64,000 nt of DNA from Nonomuraea sp. NEAU-A123 (GCF_018603905.1 NZ_JAHFZZ010000009.1:186001-250000); one strand, 5' to 3'. Shown: positions 42,256 to 51,477, counted from the first letter of the stretch. The notes: a model not told the origin generated them from the sequence alone. Translations and numbers: made by a program.

Positions 42256-42927
42256 GTGGAATCTGTGCTGTCCGGATTCGTGACGCCGTCGGACTCTGAT
42301 TCGTTGCTGGAGCGCGCCTATGTCGATGCCGTCGAGCGTGTCGACGACAGCGACCAGCTACGGGCGCGCATCCTCGACGCGGCGTACGAGCAGTTCTGCC
42401 GGATGGGCATCAGGCGCTCCACCATGGAGGACGTCGCCCGACTGGCGAAGGTGTCGCGGATCACGGTCTACCGCCGGTTCGACACCAAGGACACGCTGAT
42501 CGAACATGTGGTGCGCCGGGAGTTCCGCCGCTATTTCGACCAGTTCCTCATCGACATAGAACAAGCCGGCACCGCTGCCGACAGAGTGGTGCTGGGCTTC
42601 GTGACCTCGTTGCGGGCAATTCGCAGCAATCCGCTGATCGGCGGACTCATCGCCACGGAACCGGACCTGCTCGTCCCCTCCATGATGGCCGACGGGGGCC
42701 AGACCCTCGCCACCGTGCGGCATTTCGTGGCTGGCCAACTCCGCAGCGAGCAACGCGCGGGCAACGTGTCGAGCGGCCTCGACGTCGACCTCGTGGCCGA
42801 GATGATGGTGCGGATCTCCACCTCTTTCCTGACGATCCCCAGCGCCGTCGTCAACCTGGATGACGACGAGCAACTGGCCGCGGTGGCCCGGCGATTCCTC
42901 GTGCCCATGCTGGAGCCACCAGCCTGA
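42256..42927 (+). CDS. TetR-family regulator, divergent from the Lcp-like gene
   Basis: A 223-aa protein. The start GTG 42256 is five bases after AGGAGG. The N-terminal HTH reads ILDAAYEQFCRMGIRRSTME then DVARLAKVSRITVYRRFDTK. The C-terminal helical ligand domain contains IGGLIATEPDLLVPSMMADG. Divergent placement implies repression of the Lcp-like oxygenase; LcpR-type TetR regulators are known in rubber-degrading actinomycetes. Ligand unknown. Confidence 0.88.
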   Translation: MESVLSGFVTPSDSDSLLERAYVDAVERVDDSDQLRARILDAAYEQFCRMGIRRSTMEDVARLAKVSRITVYRRFDTKDTLIEHVVRREFRRYFDQFLIDIEQAGTAADRVVLGFVTSLRAIRSNPLIGGLIATEPDLLVPSMMADGGQTLATVRHFVAGQLRSEQRAGNVSSGLDVDLVAEMMVRISTSFLTIPSAVVNLDDDEQLAAVARRFLVPMLEPPA

Positions 42928-42930
42928 GCT

Positions 42931-43403
42931 TCAAGACCACAGGTCAGAGCCGTTGTGACGGCATTCGACGCGGTACAGGGCAATCTGTTCAGTGATCGGC
43001 TCTGTCCCGTGATCCGGAGGGGCCGCGACAGGTGAGGGGACAGGTCCTGGGAGACGGGGAAGCCGCTGCCGAAGCTGCTGCCGTCGGCCGGTTGGTGGAA
43101 GGGGACGACCTTCCATCCGTCGGGCGTGGACCAGTGGTCGCGGTTCTTCCAGACGACCGAGCGGCCGTCCACGGCGAGGTCGAGATCGTGAGGGGAGGAC
43201 TCACCCCAACGGTCGTACGCGTCCAGGAGCGCGAGCCGCGCCATCTCGGGCGCGGGCTTGTCGCCGGCCACCGCCCCGCCGATCTGCTGGAACTTCTCGG
43301 CCTCCCCCTCCGGGTACCAGCCCTCACGAACCGCCTGCTCGGCGTTCACGCTGTCAGACGCATAGACGCCGAGGCTCCTGACGAACATGTTGGGTGAACG
43401 CAC
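42931..43403 (-). pseudogene. Fragment of a ketoacyl-ACP synthase III-like gene
   Basis: From GTG 43403 the frame reads VRSPNMFVRSLGVYASDSVN, then PEGEAEKFQQIGGAVAGDKP and APEMARLALLDAYDRWG. This matches the N-terminus of KAS III-like proteins of natural-product clusters. After ~120 residues the match stops. A frameshifted RVECRHNGSD near 42950 may be what remains of the region before the active-site Cys. The catalytic part is absent. Confidence 0.55.
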
Positions 43404-43637
43404 ACGTCCTTTGTTTGGGTCTCGGAATATGCGTACTCCGGCCTTTCAAAGAAAGAACCGGGAAATAGACCGGCGCGCCGCCAGAGGCAAGGATAGGGTC
43501 GGCTCATCAAATAGGGCAAGATCATGGTCAGCGACATTCCGTGATCGCAGCCGAACGGAACGTGTTTAATTTTGGTAATGCGCCCTCCCGCTCCACGTCA
43601 CGGCATTTCCGAACGCAATACGGATGACGGAAGAACG

Positions 43638-43672
43638 GCGCCGGGCCTCGCCATTCGGCTCAGGCCCGGCGC
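43638..43672 (-). terminator. Perfect 11-bp hairpin after the CBM2 esterase
   Basis: GCGCCGGGCCT (43638-43648) and AGGCCCGGCGC (43662-43672) pair perfectly with a 13-nt loop, ending 8 bp past the esterase stop codon on the minus strand. This fits an intrinsic terminator. The stretch 43404-43637 holds no gene. Confidence 0.7.
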
Positions 43673-43680
43673 ACGTCGGC

Positions 43681-45003
43681 TCAGGCGGGCACTTTGGTGC
43701 AGACGGTGTTGTTGAGCTTGAACTCGGCCGGCATGGAGTTCGTCCCGGTGCCGGTCGCCGAGAAGCCGAAGCTCTGGCTGGAGCCGGGGCCGATATAACG
43801 GTTGTTGGTGGCGTCGCGGGCGGTCACCTCGGCGCCGGTCTGGACCACCGTGGCGTTCCAGGCGGTCGTGATCTGCTGGTTGCCCGACCAGGCCCAGGTC
43901 ACGGTCCAGCCGTCGATGGGGGTCGTGCCGGTGTTCCTGATGGTCACGCTGCCGTTGAAGGCGCCGTCCCAGACGCCGGTGGCATAGGCGACCTCGCAGG
44001 ACGTGCCCATCTTGAGCCCGCCGCGCAGGAAGGTCGCGAAGTTGGCCCAGGTGGGATTCAGCGTGCCGGTGCCGACGCTCTCGCCGCAGTCGGTGGTGGT
44101 GCGGACGGTCTGCAAGCCGTAATGGGCGGGGTCCATGATCTGGACCATCAGGTGGTCCGCAGCGGGCACCGAGACGAACGTGGCGTCACCGCACTGAGCC
44201 TTGATCCTGTCGTAGAGCAGGACGCTCTGCCCGTGCGGCACCAGGAAGTCGGCCTGGCCGTGCAGGAACATCAGCGGCGGGTCGTTGGCGTCGGCGTACG
44301 TCATCGGATTGGCCTGGGCCACCGCGGCCGGGCACGTCTGGATCGGGCAGCCGACCAGGAGGGATTCCGGGGAGGCGGGAGAGTTGTGGTCCAGCCCGCC
44401 GGTCGGCAGGTTCTGCGCGTTCATCTGCAGGAAGTCAGTCGGGCTGTAGAAGGCGATCCCCGCCTGCACGGCGCTGGAGACGCCGGTCGTGCCGACGGTG
44501 CCCTCCAGCGCCGCCACGCCGCCGGACAGGGTCGCCATCTCCGTCAGCCAGCCGCCCGAGGATTCGCCCATGATCGCGAAACGATCAGGGTCGAGGTTGT
44601 ACGTGGCGGCGTTCGCACGCAGCCAGCGGATGGCCGCCTTGATGTCGTGCACCTGGGCCGGGAAGACGGCTTGGGAGCTGGACCGGACGCTGACGCCGGC
44701 CACGGCGAAGCCCAGCGGGTTGAAGACGGCCGCGATCGTGTCCGCTTCGGTCTTGCCGTTGTCACCCGTCCACGCCGAGCCCTTGTGCCAGATCAGCAGC
44801 GGCCGGGGCGTGATGCCGGTGGACGGCAGGTAGAGGTCCAGGAGATGCCCCCTGCTACCGGCCGGTTGTGCGGGCGCGTAAGCGATGTCGGTGATCGCTT
44901 GCATGGCGTGGGCCGGCGGCGCGAAGGCTGCCGGCACACCGACGGCGGCCAGCACGGTCATCGCCACGCCGACGAGCATGGCCGTGCGGGTTCGAGCTTG
45001 CAT
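43681..45003 (-). CDS. Secreted alpha/beta-hydrolase esterase with CBM2
   Basis: A 440-aa secreted protein: signal peptide (residues ~1-33, ending AHA), BD-FAE/acetyl-esterase-like hydrolase (~35-325) and family-2 carbohydrate-binding module (~335-440). The nucleophile is in RFAIMGESSGGWLTEMA, the Asp in LMFLHGQADFLVPHG and the His in VPAADHLMV. The module begins CEVAYATGVWDGAFNGSVTI, carries GWTVTWAWSG, and ends with the paired Cys in NNTVCTKVPA. CBM2 binds cellulose or xylan, so it probably deacetylates or deferuloylates plant polysaccharides. It is monocistronic. Confidence 0.88.
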   Translation of the reverse strand: MQARTRTAMLVGVAMTVLAAVGVPAAFAPPAHAMQAITDIAYAPAQPAGSRGHLLDLYLPSTGITPRPLLIWHKGSAWTGDNGKTEADTIAAVFNPLGFAVAGVSVRSSSQAVFPAQVHDIKAAIRWLRANAATYNLDPDRFAIMGESSGGWLTEMATLSGGVAALEGTVGTTGVSSAVQAGIAFYSPTDFLQMNAQNLPTGGLDHNSPASPESLLVGCPIQTCPAAVAQANPMTYADANDPPLMFLHGQADFLVPHGQSVLLYDRIKAQCGDATFVSVPAADHLMVQIMDPAHYGLQTVRTTTDCGESVGTGTLNPTWANFATFLRGGLKMGTSCEVAYATGVWDGAFNGSVTIRNTGTTPIDGWTVTWAWSGNQQITTAWNATVVQTGAEVTARDATNNRYIGPGSSQSFGFSATGTGTNSMPAEFKLNNTVCTKVPA

Positions 45004-45229
45004 GGTGCGACTCCGGTCAGTCGGATGATCGCCGCTTCCCCGGTGGCCGTCCGTGTCTCCTGTGACGGCGGGGCAGCCGCGATCAGCACGCCGACCGTAG
45101 CGCCTGCGAGAACGAACGTCCCGCTCGAGTGCCGTGGCTCACATCGATATGGACGGGGAGACGATATGGCACGCAAGTAACGATGGTCAAAGGCTTCGCC
45201 GCATCGCGCTAACCGACCAGTAAAAGAAG

Positions 45230-45247
45230 CATAAAACGTACTTTATG
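45230..45247. promoter_or_regulatory. AT-rich imperfect palindrome
   Basis: CATAAAACGTACTTTATG has perfect 6-bp arms (CATAAA/TTTATG) around ACGTAC, in an otherwise gene-free stretch (45004-45488). It could be an operator for either flanking gene. Confidence 0.3.
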
Positions 45248-45334
45248 GGCAGATAGAGCGACGACAGGCTCAGATCATCCGTGGCACGCCCAGGCAGCCA
45301 GAAAAAGCGACCCCAGGAAGTAACTGCGGCCTTA

Positions 45335-45353
45335 CCGACGGTAAACGTCGGTG
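45335..45353. other. Short perfect hairpin in intergenic DNA
   Basis: ACCGACG (45335-45341) and CGTCGGT (45347-45353) flank a 5-nt loop GTAAA. It lies ~135 bp before a small secreted-protein gene. It may be a terminator of an unrecognised transcript or a regulatory RNA element. Confidence 0.3.
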
Positions 45354-45488
45354 AAACCTGCACAGCTCCGCGATAACGCCGATGGAAGTTTCAGCTCCTT
45401 CCGCGACCGATTCGGCCCTGACAATTTTCGTGGCGGTTCTTGAGTGCTAGTGTCCAGCTTCATGATCTCCCCAGCCTCAGGAGGATGA

Positions 45489-45716
45489 ATGCGAAAGGTA
45501 CGCGCTGTTCTCGTCTCGGCCGTCATGGTCCTCGGAGTGTCGCTGACGATCGGCTCCGCCCCGGCGCATGCCGCCGGCGCCGCCAAACTGTCCGGTGTCT
45601 TCACGGACCTTTCGGAGTGCGAGCGGATCGGAACCAAGGGCATCACCCAGGACTGGTGGGACGACTATTCATGCGTATGGGAGCCCCGGTACGGCTACTA
45701 CTTCCTCTACGCGTGA
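45489..45716 (+). CDS. Small secreted two-cysteine protein (75 aa), paralogue of 5818-6045
   Basis: AGGAGG lies directly before ATG 45489. The signal peptide ends in GSAPAHA; the mature ~48 residues are AGAAKLSGVFTDLSECERIG then TKGITQDWWDDYSCVWEPRY and GYYFLYA. Length, Cys-Glu, second Cys and aromatic end match the protein at 5818-6045. A single disulphide is likely. Function unknown. Confidence 0.78.
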   Translation: MRKVRAVLVSAVMVLGVSLTIGSAPAHAAGAAKLSGVFTDLSECERIGTKGITQDWWDDYSCVWEPRYGYYFLYA

Positions 45717-45727
45717 CCCGGTGAAAC

Positions 45728-45769
45728 GCACGCACCCCCGGCCGTCAGGATCGAACCGGGGGCGCGTGC
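45728..45769. terminator. 14-bp hairpin between convergent genes
   Basis: GCACGCACCCCCGG (45728-45741) and CCGGGGGCGCGTGC (45756-45769) pair with a single mismatch around a 14-nt loop. It follows the + strand secreted-protein gene and lies near the 3' side of the minus-strand TSUP gene. It probably works in both directions. Confidence 0.7.
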
Positions 45770-45841
45770 GCCCGCCACCGAGGCCCCGTACCGGCTCGGC
45801 GGCAGGTCGGTGGTGATCAGATTCTCGCGCTCCCCGGCACG

Positions 45842-46582
45842 TCAGCTCACGTACGAGTCGTAGCCGAGTTTGATCGCGACCGCCACCCCGCACCCCGCGG
45901 CCAGATACCGCAGACTCTGACCGGGCAACCGGCGGGCGATCTTCGGCCCCAGCCACCCGCCCAGCAGGAACCCGGCCGCCAGCGGCAGCGCCGCCCCCCA
46001 GTCCACCGGCCCGAACAGCGCGAACCCCAGCGCGGCCACCGCGTTCGCCAGCCCGGACAGCACGTTCTTCGTCGCGTTCAGCTTGGCGGGCGGCTGGTCG
46101 AGGAAGCCCGACAGCACCGCGAGCATCAGGATCCCGCCCGCCGCCCCGAAGTACCCGACATAGATCGACACGATGAACAGCGCCACCCGCAACAACACCC
46201 CGTGCTCACCCGCCGGGTGGACGGACGGCCGCCGGATCAGCAGCAGTGAGGCGCCGGCGATCAACCACGGTGCGATCAGCTCGAACGTCCGCGCCGGAGT
46301 CACCAGCAGCAGCAACGCGCCCGCCGCCCCACCCAGCGCGGTCACCCAGCCGAGGCGCAGCACCCGGCCGCCCTGCCCCGCCAGTTCGGGCCGCGACCCG
46401 ACCGCCGCGCCCACGCCGGTGAACATCAGCGCGACCGTGTTGGTGACGTTCGCGGTCAGCGGCGGCAGGCCGAACGCGAGCAGCACCGGGTAGGAGACGA
46501 TCGACGCCAGGCTCACCACCGTACTGACCACCCCGGCGACCACCCCCGCCACGAGCAGGCCGAGTACCTCACCGGTGATCAC
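45842..46582 (-). CDS. TSUP-family membrane transporter (TauE/SafE)
   Basis: A 246-aa protein with about eight membrane helices in two similar halves. It begins LGLLVAGVVAGVVSTVVSLA with SIVSYPVLLAFGLPPLTANV TN-type residues, a hallmark of TSUP permeases, and the second half has SGFLDQPPAKLNATKNVLSG. The family exports or imports sulfite, sulfoacetate and other organosulfur anions. The substrate is unknown; no sulfur genes are adjacent. Confidence 0.85.
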   Translation of the reverse strand: MITGEVLGLLVAGVVAGVVSTVVSLASIVSYPVLLAFGLPPLTANVTNTVALMFTGVGAAVGSRPELAGQGGRVLRLGWVTALGGAAGALLLLVTPARTFELIAPWLIAGASLLLIRRPSVHPAGEHGVLLRVALFIVSIYVGYFGAAGGILMLAVLSGFLDQPPAKLNATKNVLSGLANAVAALGFALFGPVDWGAALPLAAGFLLGGWLGPKIARRLPGQSLRYLAAGCGVAVAIKLGYDSYVS

Positions 46583-46636
46583 CTGGCCATGCTAGGCCGT
46601 GTCCGTTTTGTCCCCGACGCCGGGTATCCGGGCCGG

Positions 46637-48238
46637 TCAGGCCTCCGTCCCGCCCAGCCCGAGCAGATCGACCGACCGCCTGCGCATCTCCACCTTGCGG
46701 ATCTTCCCGGTGACGGTCATCGGGAAGGCGTCCGTCACGTGCACGTACCGCGGGATCTTGAAGTGCGACAGCCGCCCCGCGCAGAACTCCCTGACCGCCT
46801 CGGCCGTCAGCGGCTCGGCGTCCGCCCGCATGATGACCCAGGCCATCAGCTCCTCGCCGTACTTCTCGTCGGGCACCCCGATCACCTGTACGTCCGCGAC
46901 GTCCGGATGCCGGTACAGGAACTCCTCGATCTCGCGCGGGTAGACGTTCTCCCCGCCGCGGATGACCATGTCCTTGATCCGCCCGACCACGTTGACGTAA
47001 CCCTCGTCGTCCATGGTGGCCAGGTCGCCGGTGTGCATCCAGCGGGCGGCGTCGATGGCCTCGGCGGTCTTGTCCGGCTCGTCCCAGTAGCCGAGCATGA
47101 CCGAATACCCGCGTGTACACAGCTCACCAGGCTCGCCGCGCGACACCGTCAGCCCGGTCTCCGGGTGCACGATCTTCACCTCGACGTGCGGCAGCACCCG
47201 GCCGACGGTCTCGGTCCTGCGGGCCAGATCGTCGTCGGACCTGGTCATCGTGGACACCGGGGATGTCTCGGTCATGCCGTAGCAGATGGCGACCTCGCGC
47301 ATGTTCATCTCGCTGACGACGCGCTTCATCACCTCGACCGGGCAGGGCGACCCGGCCATGATGCCGGTTCTGAGCGTGCTCAGGTCGTACCCCTTCGCCA
47401 CCGCCAGCTCGGCGATGAACATGGTCGGCACGCCGTACAACGATGTGCATCTTTCGTCCTGTACGGCGCGCAGCGTCGCCTCCGGCTCGAAGCTCGGCGC
47501 GGGGATCACCACGCAGGCCCCGTGCGAGGTGGCGCCGAGGTTGCCCATGACCATGCCGAAGCAGTGGTAGAAGGGCACCGGCAGGCAGACCCGGTCGGCC
47601 TCGGTGTAGTGGATCAGCTCGCCGACGAAGTAGCCGTTGTTGAGGATGTTGTGGTGCGACAGGGTCGCGCCCTTGGGGAAGCCGGTGGTGCCGGAGGTGT
47701 ACTGGATGTTGATCGGGTCGTCGAAGGACAGCTCCGACATGCGGGCCCGCAGCCGGTCCTCCTCGACGGTCTCGGCCAGGAGCGCGTCCCAGCCCGGGTC
47801 GTCCAGGTAGACGGCGTTCGCGAAGCCGATCTCCTCGACCATCGCGCGATAGTCACTGGTCTTGTGCGCCTGGGCGCTGACCAGCAGCCGCATGCCCGAC
47901 TGCTTGACCACGTACTCCAGCTCGTGGCTTCGGTAGGCCGGGTTGACGTTGACCAGGATCGCGCCGATCTTCGCCGTGGCGTACTGCACGAGCACCCACT
48001 CGGCGCGGTTGGGCGCCCAGATGCCCACCCGGTCGCCCTTCGCGATGCCCCTGGCCAGCAGGGCGAGCGCGAGACGGTTCACGTCGGCGTCGAGCTGGGC
48101 GTAGGTCCATCGGCGTCCGCTGGGAACGTCGACCAGGGCCTCCCGGTCGCCGAAGGCCGCGACGGTCCGTTCGAGGTTCTCGCCGATGGTCTCGCCCAGG
48201 AGGGGGGTCGGCGCGGTGGCGCTGGAGTACGACTGCAT
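46637..48238 (-). CDS. Acyl-CoA synthetase (AMP-binding, FadD-like)
   Basis: A 533-aa ANL-superfamily ligase starting at ATG 48238. Motifs: P-loop YTSGTTGFPKGATLSHHN, A5 ICYGMTETSPVS, A7 WMHTGDLATMDDEGYVNVVG, A8 RIKDMVIRGGENVYPREIEE and the A10 Lys in MTVTGKIRKVEMR. It activates a carboxylic acid, most likely a medium- or long-chain fatty acid, to the acyl-CoA through an acyl-adenylate. It stands alone, with neighbours unrelated to lipid metabolism. Confidence 0.9.
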   Translation of the reverse strand: MQSYSSATAPTPLLGETIGENLERTVAAFGDREALVDVPSGRRWTYAQLDADVNRLALALLARGIAKGDRVGIWAPNRAEWVLVQYATAKIGAILVNVNPAYRSHELEYVVKQSGMRLLVSAQAHKTSDYRAMVEEIGFANAVYLDDPGWDALLAETVEEDRLRARMSELSFDDPINIQYTSGTTGFPKGATLSHHNILNNGYFVGELIHYTEADRVCLPVPFYHCFGMVMGNLGATSHGACVVIPAPSFEPEATLRAVQDERCTSLYGVPTMFIAELAVAKGYDLSTLRTGIMAGSPCPVEVMKRVVSEMNMREVAICYGMTETSPVSTMTRSDDDLARRTETVGRVLPHVEVKIVHPETGLTVSRGEPGELCTRGYSVMLGYWDEPDKTAEAIDAARWMHTGDLATMDDEGYVNVVGRIKDMVIRGGENVYPREIEEFLYRHPDVADVQVIGVPDEKYGEELMAWVIMRADAEPLTAEAVREFCAGRLSHFKIPRYVHVTDAFPMTVTGKIRKVEMRRRSVDLLGLGGTEA

Positions 48239-48498
48239 GTCCACAGTGTCGGCCTCGTCCTGCCGTACGCACCAGACCCGCATTCAGCTACGGCGGATCG
48301 CCCTATGGCTGGCGTCCGGCATGAGCAGCTGCCGCGGACCGGTCCTTCGCGGGTATACCACGACGGTAATCGGCCGGGCACGGACTGTATGTCTACTGCT
48401 GATAAGGATGTGCTGTCACGGCGTCCCGGCGGGCTGTACACCTTTTCCCCAGATCGCACGTCTTACCGCGTTCACATTTCTCGTCTCAGGAGTCACAG

Positions 48499-49122
48499 AT
48501 GCGTCTCCATTTACGTGCTCTCGTCGGCCTGGCCACGCTCGCTGGAGCGTTCCTGCTCTCAACGCCGGTCCCCGCTCAAGCCGCTCTCACGACCGCAGGA
48601 ACCTATCGCGGTGAGGGCGACGACGTGGTCCGTATCCCCGCGACGTCCAAGCCGAGCATCGTGAAGCTGACCCACCAGGGCGACAGCAACTTCGCCGTAT
48701 GGACGCTCACCACGAGCGGCAAGCAGGTGGACCTCCTCGCCAACGCAATCGGCGATTACAAGGGCACGGCCGCGTTCAACGTCAACGGCCTCAACAAGAT
48801 CCGCTCCTTGAGCGTCACCGCCGACGGTGCCTGGACCCTCCAGGTCCTCCCGATCAGCAAGGCCCGCTACTGGACGATCAATGCTAAGGGGTCCGGTTCG
48901 GACGTCCTGCGACTCACCACGGCCAGCAAGGGCCTGCGTCGCCTGACGATCCGCCACAGCGGCGAATCCAACTTCGCGGTGTGGGCGCTCGACAATCGCG
49001 GCCAGTACTTGAACCTGCTGGTCAACAAGATCGGCACTTACAAGGGCCGGGTCGTCCTGCCGTCAGGTACCCGGTATGCCACCGTCACAGCGGACGGGGC
49101 ATGGACCATCAGCCGCGGATAG
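48499..49122 (+). CDS. Secreted protein with two tandem repeat domains (207 aa)
   Basis: CAGGAG precedes ATG 48499. The signal peptide ends in PVPAQA. The mature part is an internal duplication: HQGDSNFAVWTLTTSGKQVD then NAIGDYKGTAAFNV, echoed by HSGESNFAVWALDNRGQYLN then NKIGTYKGRVVLPS. Each half ends in TADGAWT. The beta-rich repeats resemble domains found in actinobacterial extracytoplasmic lipoproteins. Binding or adhesion is possible; function unknown. Confidence 0.75.
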   Translation: MRLHLRALVGLATLAGAFLLSTPVPAQAALTTAGTYRGEGDDVVRIPATSKPSIVKLTHQGDSNFAVWTLTTSGKQVDLLANAIGDYKGTAAFNVNGLNKIRSLSVTADGAWTLQVLPISKARYWTINAKGSGSDVLRLTTASKGLRRLTIRHSGESNFAVWALDNRGQYLNLLVNKIGTYKGRVVLPSGTRYATVTADGAWTISRG

Positions 49123-49170
49123 CCTCTCAAGATCCAGCATCCCTGTGTGATGCGGCATAGGTTGGGCCGC

Positions 49171-49872
49171 GTGCGTGTAAACCAGCTTCACCCCTGGCCA
49201 ACGAGTGTCGAGGAGGCAGAGGCGATCCAGGAGCGCCTCCGGCTTCACGTCGAGCTGACCGGTCCGACCGAGTTCACGTTGGTGGCGGGCCTTGACGTGC
49301 ACTACCACGGCGACGACGACGTAGCCGCCGCCGTGGTGGTGCTCTCCGCAACCGCACCCACAGGCAGCGCCACGGACGGTCGCGCAGCGGGCGGTCTCGT
49401 GGTGGTCGAGCAAGTGGTGGTGCGCGGCAAGGCGCGGTTCCCGTACGTGCCGGGGCTCTTCGCCTTCCGCGAGTTGCCCGCGCTGGTGGAGGCGCTGGAG
49501 CGGCTTACCGTCACCCCTGATCTGCTGGTCTGCGACGGGTACGGTCTGGCGCATCCGCGCGGGTTCGGCCTGGCGTGCCACCTGGGCGTACTGACCGGAC
49601 TGCCCGCGATCGGCGTGGGCAAGACCCACTTCGTCGGCACCCACGACGCCCCGGCCCCCGCTCGGGGCGCGTGGACGCCGATCGACCTGAACGGCTCGAC
49701 CGTTGGCCGCGCCCTGCGTACGCAGCAGGACGTCAAGCCGGTGTACGTGTCGCAGGGGCACCGCATCACCCTCGACACGGCCTGCGCCGAGGTCCTGCGG
49801 CTCTCGCCGTACCACCGCCTGCCGGAGCCCATCCGCAAGGCCGACCACCTGGCCAGACACGGCGACCTGTGA
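49171..49872 (+). CDS. nfi: Endonuclease V
   Basis: A ~233-aa protein. Conserved blocks: VAGLDVHY (first catalytic Asp), FPYVPGLFAFRELPALVEAL (Glu), LLVCDGYGLAHPRGFGLACH (Asp and HPR) and AIGVGKTHFVG. Endonuclease V nicks DNA or RNA one base 3' of deaminated purines, especially inosine. The GTG at 49171 (VRVNQLHPWPTSVEEAEAIQ) is the best start; an earlier ATG at 49147 is possible. No operon partners. Confidence 0.9.
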   Translation: MRVNQLHPWPTSVEEAEAIQERLRLHVELTGPTEFTLVAGLDVHYHGDDDVAAAVVVLSATAPTGSATDGRAAGGLVVVEQVVVRGKARFPYVPGLFAFRELPALVEALERLTVTPDLLVCDGYGLAHPRGFGLACHLGVLTGLPAIGVGKTHFVGTHDAPAPARGAWTPIDLNGSTVGRALRTQQDVKPVYVSQGHRITLDTACAEVLRLSPYHRLPEPIRKADHLARHGDL

Positions 49873-49953
49873 CCGCCGCCCCAGAGCACGCTCCCCTGCG
49901 TCTCCTCGACGGCACGGACGCGGATGGTCGGCGTGATCATGTAGGTTCCTGGC

Positions 49954-50562
49954 ATGCATGACGACAGCAGTGAAACCGGCGACGACGGCTTGGATGCGTC
50001 AGACTCGGAAACCGCATTCTTGCGGGAGCAGATCGAACTTGCGGTTTTAGGTGGTTTTGATGACGAATGGGATATAGAGGATTGGCTGGCGGACGAAACG
50101 ACCGACGAAGACCTGTTGAATGAGCTGAAGGCGTACGCGGAAGAGTTGTTCCGGCAGCAACAGGCGCGTGAGGACACCTGGCATACCCCCACCGTGAACG
50201 ATGCCATCGACGAGGCATTCGAGCAGTTGAACGAACGCGGCATAGTCGCGTTGCAGAACGCGGGCTACACGATGTCCGACGGCTGGAGCGACGCGCACGA
50301 GGCCGCCTCGGAGTTGCCGGATAAACCACGCGGCGCGGTCTTCTATCACGGCCAGGACCTCGAGTCCGGGGTTCAAGGCGAAGGGCTGATGCTGGCGTTC
50401 GGCGCCTTTGAGGACGACGAGACAAAGAGCGAAGCGGCGAGCATCAGCATCGCACGAGAGGTATGTGACACCCTCGCCGCTCACGGCGTGCAGGTGAAGT
50501 GGGACGGCTCCGTTCACACGCGTATCGAAATCACGCCGTTCGCGTGGCGAAAGCGCCGCTGA
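49954..50562 (+). CDS. Uncharacterised acidic protein (202 aa, DUF6891-like)
   Basis: A soluble, acidic protein. It contains REQIELAVLGGFDDEWDIED near the start, and later NERGIVALQNAGYTMSDGWS, RGAVFYHGQDLESGVQGEGL and HTRIEITPFAWRKRR. I associate this arrangement with the DUF6891 family from memory, which has no known function. It is isolated between endonuclease V and a small membrane protein. Confidence 0.7.
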   Translation: MHDDSSETGDDGLDASDSETAFLREQIELAVLGGFDDEWDIEDWLADETTDEDLLNELKAYAEELFRQQQAREDTWHTPTVNDAIDEAFEQLNERGIVALQNAGYTMSDGWSDAHEAASELPDKPRGAVFYHGQDLESGVQGEGLMLAFGAFEDDETKSEAASISIAREVCDTLAAHGVQVKWDGSVHTRIEITPFAWRKRR

Positions 50563-50616
50563 ACCTCTGCTCCTTGATTCCCACCCGCCGCCGGAACGGA
50601 AAGTTCGTGCTGAGCG

Positions 50617-50988
50617 TCAGCGGCGCCAAGCCCAGACCAGCAGCCAGACGCTCAGCCCGAAGACCGCCATCCCGAGCGGCACGTGCACGGTCAGTACACC
50701 CGACCCTCCCATCGCGGACTGTACGAACCCGAGCAGCAGTATCGCCAGCCCGACCAGCGCGGGCCACCCCGCGCCGCGTCCCGGCCGCCAGACCAGCACG
50801 GCCGCGACGAGCTGCGCCAGCTCCAGCACGTGTACGGCCAGCGCCCCCATCCCGTGCGACCCCGCCGATCCCCCGCTGAGCAGTTGGCCGGCCGTTACGG
50901 CCTGGAAGAGCACCGACAGCGTGTTCAGCGTGGCGATGACCTTGAACGCGGTCAGATACCCGCTGCCCTTGGCGACCTGGGTGACCAT
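50617..50988 (-). CDS. Small integral membrane protein (123 aa)
   Basis: Four hydrophobic segments, approximately residues 12-35, 47-67, 73-92 and 97-120. They include YLTAFKVIATLNTLSVLFQA and HVPLGMAVFGLSVWLLVWAW. There is a GHGMGA-like HGMGALAVHVLEL region after a glycine-rich loop. It looks like a four-helix actinobacterial membrane protein of unknown function. It is preceded by a good ribosome site (AAGGAG) and is monocistronic. Confidence 0.75.
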   Translation of the reverse strand: MVTQVAKGSGYLTAFKVIATLNTLSVLFQAVTAGQLLSGGSAGSHGMGALAVHVLELAQLVAAVLVWRPGRGAGWPALVGLAILLLGFVQSAMGGSGVLTVHVPLGMAVFGLSVWLLVWAWRR

Positions 50989-51224
50989 TCGACTCTCCTT
51001 CGACCTTGTGAGGTCTCAAGGATCTTGCCGTCACGGCGCCTCGGCATCCGACGCTCGTCGCCATCGGCTCTACCCCAGGAGTTGTACGCCGCGACAGCCC
51101 GCCGTCATCGAGCTAACAGAATTCGCGGTCAAACGGCCCAACGCGTTTGCCTGCCACCACCGAAGCGCAGTACCGGCCTCGCAGACCGCGCCGATGACCA
51201 ACTGTGCTCTTAGATGGATTTCAC

Positions 51225-51431
51225 CTATGAACGGGCCAGCTTCGCCGGCATCGCGAGTTCGTCCTGAACAAGCTGGATCGCGTACGCCTCACGCCCACGC
51301 ACCTTGAGTTGGCGGACACGGCCGGTGAGTTCCGTGGCTCTCACCGCGTCCGTGTACTTAAGAACACGGCGCTGTCGGAGGCCCCTAACCAACGCAACGA
51401 TAAAGAGAGTCCAAAACGTGACGAACATCAA
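51225..51431 (-). CDS. Small membrane-anchored basic protein (68 aa)
   Basis: One N-terminal membrane helix (MMFVTFWTLFIVALVRGLRQ) is followed by a basic cytoplasmic tail containing GRVRQLKVRGREAYAIQLVQ. The hydrophobic-then-basic arrangement looks protein-like but no family is recognised. It may be a truncated version of a larger protein. From 50989 to 51224 I see no gene. Confidence 0.45.
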   Translation of the reverse strand: MMFVTFWTLFIVALVRGLRQRRVLKYTDAVRATELTGRVRQLKVRGREAYAIQLVQDELAMPAKLARS

Positions 51432-51477
51432 TGCGAAGACGTCGTCCGCGAGGTGAGTGACGAGGTAGTGGCCGCGT

